Source: Embleya sp045207785 | GTDB lineage: Bacteria > Actinomycetota > Actinomycetes > Streptomycetales > Streptomycetaceae | Length of the DNA: 64,000 nucleotides | Assembly: GCF_045207785.1 (NCBI RefSeq) | Contig: NZ_CP108776.1 | Span: forward strand, 682,001-746,000 | Direction of reading: 5' to 3' | Shown here: positions 1 to 6,972 of the stretch, one piece after another | How positions within the stretch are numbered: position 1 is the first letter of the stretch | How the letters are laid out: the number at the start of each line of letters is the position of its first letter | Made by a program: the position numbers and the translations under genes | Notes under the pieces: generated by a model | The model's input: only the letters and a program-made list of their open reading frames with translations | What the model was told of the DNA's origin: nothing | The model's database searches: none

Positions 1-94
1 GGGTTCCCATGCTCCTCGCACGGGGGGACCGGTCGCGAGGGTGACACCCCCCGACCCTGCGGTTCGGTTTGCCCCACCCAATGAATGCGGACAT

Positions 95-1402
95 TCAGCG
101 CGACTGGCCGCGCGGGCCGATCCGTAGCGCCGCCGCGACCGCGTCGGCCAGGTGTTCGGTCTCGGTCGCGGTGAGCGTGGCCACCGTGATCCGGAGGCCG
201 GGCGCGGAGGTGATCCGGTAGCGCGAGCCGGGGGCGACGGCCCAGCCGCGGGCGAGCAGCGTCGCCACGGCGGCGGTCTCGTCGGGGACCTCGACCCAGA
301 CGTTGATGCCGGTCCGGCCGGTCGCGGCCACGCCGCGCGCGCGGAGCGCGTCGATCAGGCGGGTGCGGCGCAGGCGGTACGTCTCACGCGCGACCTCGGT
401 GGCGTGGGCGACCTCGGGGGTGGCCCAGGCGTGTGCCACGGCGTGCTGGAGGGCGTGGCTGACCCAGCCGGGGCCCAGGCGCTGCCGGCCGGCGATCCGT
501 TCGATCGTCACGGCGTCGCCGGACACGATCGCGCAGCGCAGGTCCGGGCCGTACGCCTTCGCGGCCGAGCGGATGTGCGCCCAGTGCGTGCTCACGCCGG
601 TCAGGGTGTACAGGTCCTCGCCGGCGATGTCGTTGCCGTGATCGTCCTCCAAGAGCAGCACGTGCGGGTGCGCGGCCAGGATCGGGCGCAGCGCGGCGGC
701 GCGGCGGGCGGACACGGCGGCGCCGGTGGGGTTCTGCGCGCGTGCGGTGACGATGAACGCGCGGGCGCCGGCCCGCAGCGCTTCCTCGGTGGCGGCGGGG
801 TCGGGGCCCTGGTCGTCGACGGGTACCGGGCGCGGGGTCAGGTTGAGCGCGGCGAGCAGGTCGAGCAGGTTGCCCCAGCCGGGGTCCTCGACCGCGATCA
901 GGTCGCCCGGGCGCAGGTGCGCGGCGAGCGCGCGCTCCAGGCCGTCGAGCGCGCCGGAGGTCGCGGCCAGGTGCTCGGTGGTGACGCCGACGGCGTTCAG
1001 CACGGTCCGGCCGGCCTCGGCGAACGGCTCGTACAGCGCGTCGTGCCGGTAGAGCGGGCGCCATCCGGCCGGGTCGGGGAAGGCCGGCGAGGGCAGCAGC
1101 GCGGGGTCGGGCTCGCCGGCGGACAGGTCGCGGGTGCCCGGCGGCACGGTCGGGCCCAGGCTGTCGCGCCGGGTGGTCGGGGGGCGCGCGCGGATCCGGG
1201 TGCCGGCCCGGCCGTGCGTCTCGACGATGCCGCGGTCGCGCAGCGTGCGGTAGGCGGCGGCGACGGTGTTGGGGTTGACGCCGAGTTCGGCCGCGAGGGT
1301 GCGGACGGGTGGCAGCGCGTCGCCGGGGGCGATCGTGTGGGTGTGGAGGTCGCGCTCGACGGATGCGGCGATGTCGGCGGCGGTGCGACCGGTGGGGGCC
1401 AT
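95..1402 (-). CDS. MocR-type GntR regulator with aminotransferase-like domain
   Basis: The protein has 435 aa. Residues about 5-75 form a GntR winged helix (the stretch PGDALPPVRTLAAELGVNPN is typical). The rest is a fold-type I PLP aminotransferase-like domain, including DDHGND and SAAKAYGPDLRCA, where the lysine is the expected PLP Schiff-base residue. MocR proteins sense PLP or amino compounds and control adjacent genes. The start is the ATG at 1402. It is divergent from a PNPOx-fold gene at 1644, and a long inverted repeat lies between them. Regulation of that neighbour and of itself is inferred from this layout. The exact ligand cannot be read from sequence. Confidence 0.9.
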   Translation of the reverse strand: MAPTGRTAADIAASVERDLHTHTIAPGDALPPVRTLAAELGVNPNTVAAAYRTLRDRGIVETHGRAGTRIRARPPTTRRDSLGPTVPPGTRDLSAGEPDPALLPSPAFPDPAGWRPLYRHDALYEPFAEAGRTVLNAVGVTTEHLAATSGALDGLERALAAHLRPGDLIAVEDPGWGNLLDLLAALNLTPRPVPVDDQGPDPAATEEALRAGARAFIVTARAQNPTGAAVSARRAAALRPILAAHPHVLLLEDDHGNDIAGEDLYTLTGVSTHWAHIRSAAKAYGPDLRCAIVSGDAVTIERIAGRQRLGPGWVSHALQHAVAHAWATPEVAHATEVARETYRLRRTRLIDALRARGVAATGRTGINVWVEVPDETAAVATLLARGWAVAPGSRYRITSAPGLRITVATLTATETEHLADAVAAALRIGPRGQSR

Positions 1403-1482
1403 GCGTCTCCTGCGTGTCGCGCTCGGTGCGGTTCGGCCGGGTGGCGGGGCGGGCGTGTGTGCGGGTGGAGGTGTGGGTGTCC

Positions 1483-1514
1483 GGATGCGTGGATGCGTGG
1501 ATGCGTGGATGTGC
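1483..1514. repeat. 8-bp tandem repeat (GGATGCGT, three copies plus one imperfect)
   Basis: GGATGCGT occurs at 1483, 1491 and 1499, followed by GGATGTGC at 1507. It lies 80 bp upstream of the MocR start and outside any convincing gene. Confidence 0.85.
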
Positions 1515-1568
1515 GGTTGTGCGGGCGTGCCGCGTGGCCCGCGGGTGCCGGTGATCGAGGTTATGCCG

Positions 1569-1631
1569 TTGACACCATCCCCCGACCGAGGCTTATTGTA
1601 CTACCTCATTAGGAGATTTGAACTAGTACAA
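1569..1631 (+). promoter_or_regulatory. Promoter with 8-bp inverted repeat in the MocR/PNPOx divergent region
   Basis: TTGACA at 1569-1574 is a good -35 element and TATTGT at 1594-1599 a plausible -10. A perfect inverted repeat, TTGTACTA (1596-1603) and TAGTACAA (1624-1631), is centred between the -10 and the start codon at 1644. The half-sites are 28 bp apart. This is a natural MocR operator candidate; the binding itself is inference. Confidence 0.6.
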
Positions 1632-1643
1632 AGGATCTTCATC

Positions 1644-2300
1644 ATGGTCGAGTACGCCGCAGCCGAGGCCACCACCCCCAACCGGCACCGCGACCGGATG
1701 CGCTACGACGTCGAGGCGGTGCACTCGATCCTGGACGCCGGCTTCCTGGCGCACGTCTCGTTCACGCTGGCCGACCGGCCGCAGCTGATCCCGCTCGCGT
1801 TCGGCCGCGACGGCGAGCACCTGTACATGCACACCTCCAGCGGCTCGCAGCTCGCCCTCGCGGTGCGCGCGAGCGGGGCCGAGGGTTTCCCGGCGGCGGT
1901 GGCGGTCACCCACGTGGACTCGCTCGTGCTGTCCCGCTCCGCGATGCACCACTCGATGGACTACCGCTGCGTGATCGCGCACGGCCCGCTGACCTACGTC
2001 GCCGACCCGGCCGAACAGCTGCACGCCTACCGGGTGATCATCGACCACCTCGTCCCGGGCCGGGCCGACGACTGCCGCGAGCCGAACCCGAAGGAGAACG
2101 CGCAGACCGCCGTCTTCCGGCTCGACCTCGATCGGGTCGCCGCCAAGATCCGCGACCACGGCCTGGACGAGGACCCGGCCGACCTCGACCTCCCGCACTG
2201 GGCGGGCGTGGTGCCGATCACCACCACCCGCGGCCCGGCCCGCCCGGACACCGGCCAGGACACCCCGGCCTACCTGACCAAGTGGCTCGACGCGTCCTGA
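1644..2300 (+). CDS. Pyridoxamine 5'-phosphate oxidase family (FMN-binding split barrel) protein
   Basis: The protein has 218 aa. It has the compact PNPOx-like split barrel used by FMN- or F420-dependent enzymes: FTLADRPQLIPLAFGRDGEHLYMH, seen in residues about 30-55, then SGSQLALAVR and a late RLDLDRVAAKIRDHG strand-helix. Subfamily members include heme-degrading and flavin reductase-like enzymes, so true PNP oxidase activity should not be assumed. The ATG at 1644 is preceded by AAGGA (1631-1635). Expression is probably controlled by the divergent MocR protein. The convergent neighbour starts its 3' end at 2509, and the 208-bp gap holds no clear signal. Confidence 0.85.
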   Translation: MVEYAAAEATTPNRHRDRMRYDVEAVHSILDAGFLAHVSFTLADRPQLIPLAFGRDGEHLYMHTSSGSQLALAVRASGAEGFPAAVAVTHVDSLVLSRSAMHHSMDYRCVIAHGPLTYVADPAEQLHAYRVIIDHLVPGRADDCREPNPKENAQTAVFRLDLDRVAAKIRDHGLDEDPADLDLPHWAGVVPITTTRGPARPDTGQDTPAYLTKWLDAS

Positions 2301-2508
2301 TCGCACGACCCCCACGCACCGCGGCCGTCGAAGCCGGTGAATGGCGCGCCGTCGAGGACCCGGCCGCGGGCTGCGGTCGGCTGCACGTCCCGGCAGCCTC
2401 CGGATCGGACCGGTGGCCTGGAGAGGTGGATTCGACGTGCGGCGCGGACGCCGACGGGCCCGGTCGCCGGGGCGATCGGGCCCGCGTGGGGCGTGTGGTG
2501 GGAGTCGG

Positions 2509-4095
2509 TTACATGGCGGTCTTGGAGACCTTTCCGGGGTTGGCCTTCAGGGTTGCCGCGGCGCCGGTCGGGACCGGGTCGGGGAGCTTTTGGCAGACCG
2601 CGTCGGGTCGGCCGTGGCCTCCGCCGCTCGGGGTCTTGCCGGTGACCAGGTACTCGTTCAGGTAGTTGTCCAGGCAGCTGTTGCCGCTGAGCGAGATGCC
2701 GTGGTTCCGGCCGCCCTGCTCGACCACCAAGGCCGAGTCGCGCAGCAGGCGATGCATGGTGGCGCCACCCTCGTACGGGGTCGCGGCGTCGTTGGTGGCC
2801 TGGAACAGCAGCGTCTTGGGCAGCTTGGTGTTCGCGACGTTCGTGGGCTTCAGGCTCGAGGTCGGCCAGAACGCGCACGCCGCGTTGAACCACACGTTGT
2901 TCCACGCCAGGAACGGCGCCTTGCTGTAGACCTTCTCGGCGTCCCGGTGCCAGGTCGCCCAGTCCTTGGGCCAGCTCGCGTCGCGGCACTGGGTGGCCAG
3001 GTAGCCGCTGTTGACGTTGTCGTTGGCCGGGCTCGCCGCCGCGAGGTCCTCGTACGCGGTACGCAGCGGAGCGGTGTCGTTGTTCACGACGTAGCCCGAG
3101 AAGCCCTCGGCCAGTTCGGCCCAGGTGGAGTCGTTGTACCCGCCCTGCGCGAACGCGTCCTCGACCTCGGCGCCGCCGACGACGCCCTCGGCCGGGTTCT
3201 TGCTCAGCTTCTCGCGCATCGCGTACCAGGCGGCCTCGACCTTGGCGGGGTCGGTGCCCAGGTGGTAGTTCGCGTCGTACTTGGCGACCCACCCGAAGAA
3301 GGCCTTCAGGTTGGCGTCGAACGCGTAGTCCTGGGAGAGCTGGCCGCCGTACCAGACGCTGTCCGCGCTCGGGTCGACGATGCTGTCCAGCACCAGGCGC
3401 TTGACCCTGGACGGGTACAGCTTGGCGTAGACGGAGCCCAGGTAGGTGCCGTACGAGTAGCCGAAGTAGCTGATCTGCTTGGCTCCGAGGGCGGACCGGA
3501 TCGAGTCCATGTCCGCCGCGTGGGCCGGGGTGTTCATGTACTTCAGGAAGTCGCCGTACTTCTCACCGCACGCCTTGGCGTAGTCGGACGCCCGCTTGAT
3601 GTTGGTGAGCTCGTCGCGGAAGTTGTCCGGGACGGTGTCCGGGCGGACCGGGTTGTTGAAGCCCGGGACGCAGTCCAGGTGCGGTTCGCTCGCACCCGCG
3701 CCGCGGGGGTCGAAGCCGATCACGTCGAACTGCGCGGCCACCTCGGGACTCAGGTTCTTGGCGACGTAGCCGGCGAGGCCGCGGCCGGGGGCGCCGGGAC
3801 CGCCGGGGTTGACCAGAAGCGGGCCGAGCGACTTCTCGGCGGTGTGCGGAATCCGCGACACCGCGATGGTGATCTGCCGGCCGCCGGGGCGGCTGTGATC
3901 CATCGGTACCTGGAGCGAACCGCATTCCATTTTGGGGTAGTTCGCACTACCGCAGTTCTTCCAGGCGATGGGCGTGGACGAGGACTCGGCCAGGGGTTCC
4001 GGCGAGTCGTCCGCCAAGGCCGGTGGGGCGAGGGTCAGTAGCCCGCCCACCAGAGTCGTGGCGGCCGCGAACGCGACGAGAGTATTTCTCTTCAC
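2509..4095 (-). CDS. Secreted tripeptidyl aminopeptidase-type alpha/beta hydrolase
   Basis: The protein has 528 aa. The N-terminus is a Sec signal peptide (MKRNT, a hydrophobic stretch to about residue 28, then PALADDS). The oxyanion segment reads NPGGPGAPG and the nucleophile motif GYSYGTYLG (GxSxG). The C-terminal half matches the TAP-like domain of Streptomyces tripeptidyl aminopeptidases (SlpD/SlpE/Tap family), with a final GRNHGIS that supplies the catalytic His. It probably releases peptides from exported proteins at the cell surface. The GTG start at 4095 has a GGAGG Shine-Dalgarno (complement of 4105-4109). A palindromic GTCAC/GTGAC site lies directly upstream. Confidence 0.92.
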   Translation of the reverse strand: MKRNTLVAFAAATTLVGGLLTLAPPALADDSPEPLAESSSTPIAWKNCGSANYPKMECGSLQVPMDHSRPGGRQITIAVSRIPHTAEKSLGPLLVNPGGPGAPGRGLAGYVAKNLSPEVAAQFDVIGFDPRGAGASEPHLDCVPGFNNPVRPDTVPDNFRDELTNIKRASDYAKACGEKYGDFLKYMNTPAHAADMDSIRSALGAKQISYFGYSYGTYLGSVYAKLYPSRVKRLVLDSIVDPSADSVWYGGQLSQDYAFDANLKAFFGWVAKYDANYHLGTDPAKVEAAWYAMREKLSKNPAEGVVGGAEVEDAFAQGGYNDSTWAELAEGFSGYVVNNDTAPLRTAYEDLAAASPANDNVNSGYLATQCRDASWPKDWATWHRDAEKVYSKAPFLAWNNVWFNAACAFWPTSSLKPTNVANTKLPKTLLFQATNDAATPYEGGATMHRLLRDSALVVEQGGRNHGISLSGNSCLDNYLNEYLVTGKTPSGGGHGRPDAVCQKLPDPVPTGAAATLKANPGKVSKTAM

Positions 4096-4111
4096 GTGTT
4101 GGTTCCTCCAT

Positions 4112-4135
4112 GTGACGGAGTTGTCACGAGTGACA
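4112..4135 (-). promoter_or_regulatory. GTGAC/GTCAC operator-like cluster upstream of the exported peptidase
   Basis: TGTCACGAGTGACA at 4122-4135 is a perfect 14-bp palindrome. A further half-site GTGAC at 4112-4116 pairs with the GTCAC at 4123-4127. The cluster is 17-40 bp upstream of the peptidase start and could be an operator. Apart from this cluster and the hairpin at 4387-4426, I see nothing in the 358-bp gap 4096-4453. Confidence 0.45.
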
Positions 4136-4386
4136 TCGACGCCGCAGATGCTGCCGTGTCAACGATGTGCGGGACGAGGGGCGGTTGGGCCGTAGTGGGA
4201 TTCCTTGCCAAGGGGAGTGGATCCCATTACCCAGATTTTGGGTTTGCCAAGAACTTCGCCCGATCGGCCGCATTTGCGAGTGCCTTGAAGGGACGTCAAC
4301 CGAATCGATGCCGAAGCGACGCGCGTAGCTCGGGCGATCTCCCACCGCTTCCTCACATACCTCGCAATGCCCACCGAACGCGGCAA

Positions 4387-4426
4387 CGCCCGTGAGCGGC
4401 CTTGCGGCTTGTCTCGCTCACGGGCG
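4387..4426 (-). terminator. Hairpin downstream of the hemoglobin-chimera gene
   Basis: A perfect 12-bp inverted repeat, CGCCCGTGAGCG (4387-4398) and CGCTCACGGGCG (4415-4426), has a 16-nt loop. It sits 28 bp beyond the stop codon of the minus-strand gene ending at 4454, which fits a GC-rich actinobacterial terminator lacking a U-tract. Confidence 0.6.
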
Positions 4427-4453
4427 GTCGCGGTCCCCGGTGGGGGCGTGTCT

Positions 4454-5215
4454 TCAGCCGGTGTAGGGCGGGGTCTGGCCCCAGTCCCAGCGCGGCATCG
4501 GCGTCTGGGGCAGCGGCGGCGGGTTGGGGCCGGAGTACATGATCGCCATCCGGGTGCCCCACTCGAGGTAGTAGGCCAGGACGCCGCGGAACTCCGGGTC
4601 GGCCGGCAGGCCCACGTCGTCGGCCGTCTCCAGGAGCAGGGCCACCCACCGGCGGCGCTGCGTCTCGGTGATGCCGCGGCCCAGGTGCCGGGACGCCATG
4701 TGGCTGTGGCCGCCCAGCTCGGTGCTGTAGCCGGCCGGGCCGCCGAAGACCTCACCCAGCCAGACCGCGACGTGCTCGGCGTGGTGCGAGTCCATGCCCG
4801 CGAACACCGGGGCCAGGATCTCGTCCTTGAGCACGCGCTCGTAGAAGGTCGAGAACAGCCGCTCGAACGCGGGCGCGCCGCCGGCCCACTCGTACAGCGT
4901 CGGCGTCGAACCGCCGCGGCCGACCACGCCGGTCACGGCGTAGTGCCGCATCTCCTCGATCGACGCCACGTACGGCCGGATGGCGGCGAAGAAGGCGGCG
5001 AAGTGCGGGCCCTTGCGGAAGCCCTCGAGGTGCGCCTCGGCGGACTTCCAGCGAATCCGCAGGATGTAGGCGGACGGTTCCTCCGTACACCGGCTCAGCT
5101 CGTAGTCCACACACTCCGGCGCGGCCGCGAGCGACTCGGCCGCGCGCACGTAGGCGGCCTCGAATTCCGCGCTCGACGATTCGGCGATCGTGTAGCGGAT
5201 GTATTCGACGATCAT
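4454..5215 (-). CDS. Antibiotic-biosynthesis-monooxygenase / truncated hemoglobin chimera
   Basis: The protein has 253 aa and two domains. Residues 1-95 are an ABM-type ferredoxin-like fold (MIVEYIRYTI, then YELSRCTEEPSAYILRIRWKS, then GPHFAAFFAAI). Residues about 105-240 are a group II truncated hemoglobin: LYEWAGGAPAFERLFSTFYE, seen around 110-130, then FGGPAGYS, GHSHMASRHLGRGIT with the proximal His region, and RRRWVALLLETAD. An ABM-trHb fusion of this architecture has been described from Streptomyces avermitilis; the physiological reaction is unsettled. A role in oxygen- or NO-linked oxidation chemistry is inferred. It is divergent from the hydrolase at 5438. Confidence 0.93.
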   Translation of the reverse strand: MIVEYIRYTIAESSSAEFEAAYVRAAESLAAAPECVDYELSRCTEEPSAYILRIRWKSAEAHLEGFRKGPHFAAFFAAIRPYVASIEEMRHYAVTGVVGRGGSTPTLYEWAGGAPAFERLFSTFYERVLKDEILAPVFAGMDSHHAEHVAVWLGEVFGGPAGYSTELGGHSHMASRHLGRGITETQRRRWVALLLETADDVGLPADPEFRGVLAYYLEWGTRMAIMYSGPNPPPLPQTPMPRWDWGQTPPYTG

Positions 5216-5263
5216 GGGCAGCCCCCGTGGCAGATGGTGCGTCGGTCTCGCCCACTGTAGACA

Positions 5264-5279
5264 GAATCGGGCTCGATTC
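5264..5279. promoter_or_regulatory. Operator-like palindrome between hemoglobin chimera and hydrolase
   Basis: GAATCG (5264-5269) and CGATTC (5274-5279) flank GGCT. The site lies in the divergent promoter region. It could have been the operator of the TetR gene whose C-terminal remnant survives at 6384-6716. Confidence 0.4.
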
Positions 5280-5437
5280 GATCATCGCCACGGCCGGATT
5301 TCGCCGACCGCGTAAGGGAATTCGCGTTCCCATCCGAGTGGGTGACAGTGGCTTACGCCGCCGAACTGCGGCAGGGTGGCGGCCTTGGCGTCGGGGCGCA
5401 CCGACACGCTCCGACGCACGCACAACAGGAGGTTCAC

Positions 5438-6286
5438 GTGGACTCGGTCGTGGTCGACGGCGTACGGATCGCGTACCAACGAGTCGGCGAGGGACCGACC
5501 GTGGTCCTGGCGGGCGGCACCGGGATGCCGATCGTGGCGTGGGAGCTGTCCGGGCTGCGCGACGCGCTCGTGCACGCGGGCTTCGAGGTGATCGCGTACG
5601 CCGCCCGCGGCGTCGCCCCCTCGGCCGCGCCACCGGCGCCGTACACCATCGCGGAACTGACCGGAGACCTCGCCGGCCTGCTGGACGCGCTCGGGGTCAC
5701 CCGCGCCTCCGTGGTCGGCTACTCGCTGGGCAGCTTCACCACCGAGCTGCTCGCCCGCACCCGCCCCGACCTGGTGCACACGGCCGTACTCCTGGCCGGC
5801 GCGGGCCCGGCGACCCCGCTCCTGACCGCGGTCCTGGCCACCGAGGCCGAACTGATCGCCGCGACCGGCCACATCCCGCCGGCCACCGGATCGCTCCTGA
5901 CCGTCCTGACCGGGCTCTCGCCGACGGTGCTCCGCGACGACCCCGAACAGGTCGCCACGTGGGTCGAACTCGCGGGCACACAGGGCGCGATGTGGACCTC
6001 CGCCGAGGGCGAGTGCGGTCAATCGGCGGCGTCGTCGGGCTGGATCCACGACCCGGGTCGGATGGCCGCCCTCGCCGAGATCACCGCCCCGGTCCTGGTC
6101 GCCGCGTTCGAACACGACCTCTACTTCCCGCCGGCCGGCGGCCGGGCCGCCGCCGCCCTGCTCCCGACCGCCGAGTTCGTCCGAATCCCGGACGCCGCCC
6201 ACGCCGGCCTGATGACCCACCCGAAGGAGACGATCGAGGCACTCGTCGGCCACCTGCTCCGACACCGGGACCAGGCCCGGAACTGA
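5438..6286 (+). CDS. Alpha/beta hydrolase
   Basis: The protein has 282 aa. A GTG start at 5438 is chosen because AGGAGG (5427-5432) lies 5 nt upstream, and because family homology begins at VDSVVVDGVRIAYQRVGEG. The oxyanion region is LAGGTGMP. The nucleophile elbow is VVGYSLGSFTTE (GxSxG). An acidic residue follows in LVAAFEHDLYFPP and the catalytic His in PDAAHAGLMTHP. The substrate is unknown. The stop codon lies inside an 18-bp tandem duplication (6277-6312). Confidence 0.88.
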   Translation: MDSVVVDGVRIAYQRVGEGPTVVLAGGTGMPIVAWELSGLRDALVHAGFEVIAYAARGVAPSAAPPAPYTIAELTGDLAGLLDALGVTRASVVGYSLGSFTTELLARTRPDLVHTAVLLAGAGPATPLLTAVLATEAELIAATGHIPPATGSLLTVLTGLSPTVLRDDPEQVATWVELAGTQGAMWTSAEGECGQSAASSGWIHDPGRMAALAEITAPVLVAAFEHDLYFPPAGGRAAAALLPTAEFVRIPDAAHAGLMTHPKETIEALVGHLLRHRDQARN

Positions 6287-6312
6287 GCCCCGGACCGGAA
6301 CTGAGCCCCGGA
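6277..6312. repeat. 18-bp tandem duplication spanning the hydrolase stop codon
   Basis: CCGGAACTGAGCCCCGGA occurs at 6277-6294 and again at 6295-6312. The duplication contains the TGA of the hydrolase gene and lies just before the TetR remnant. Confidence 0.85.
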
Positions 6313-6383
6313 CCCGGACCGGGACCGGCGACCGGGCCGCCGTCCGCCCCGTCGCGCGATCGTCAGCTCCGGTCGCGCCGAGT

Positions 6384-6716
6384 CCGCACCTCCGGAACAT
6401 CCCGTACACCCAGTACATCCAGCACGGCCTTGCCCGTCACCCGCCGCCCCGCGAGCGCCGCGACCGCCTCCGCGACGCGCTCCAGGGCCCGACCTACCTG
6501 CGCTGGCACGACCACATCACCGGGCTGCTCGCGCGGTCGCACCCGGACCTGGACGTCGACTTCCTCGCGCACACCCTGCTGGGCATGTTCGACGCCGCCC
6601 TGGTCCGACACATCACCGACCACGGCGGCGCCGAGCGCCTGGCGGGCTCGGTCCGTTCCCTCACCGCATCGCTGCTCGGCCTCCGACCGCACGACGAACA
6701 GCCCGGCCGGCGCTAG
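6384..6716 (+). pseudogene. C-terminal remnant of a TetR-family regulator
   Basis: Reading the frame that ends with TAG at 6714-6716 gives PHLRNIPYTQYIQHG, then DALQGPTYLRWHDHITGLL, then DVDFLAHTLLGMFDAALV and RLAGSVRSLTASLLG. This is the ligand-binding half of a TetR protein. No start codon and no N-terminal helix-turn-helix are present: upstream the frame runs back into the hydrolase gene out of phase. I read it as an N-terminally deleted pseudogene. The gene probably once controlled the adjacent hydrolase. Confidence 0.7.
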
Positions 6717-6972
6717 CGGGTGTCGATGGCGCGAGTCCTCCACCGCCGCCGGCTCATCCCCGTACAGCGGTGCGGGACCTCCTCGCGGGGTACGCGGGGC
6801 GCGCGGCGGAAGTCGGTGCCGATGATCCGGTCACCGGTGGCGCACGGCCTGCGGGTGGAGGCTGCGGGCGCTGCGGCTTGAGGCGGGTGAGGCCGGTGGG
6901 AGAAGGTTGGTGTGTCAGGGGAGCAAACCCGGCCGTCGGGGGCGTGGGTTCGGCCGGGAAGGTGGTTGCGGC

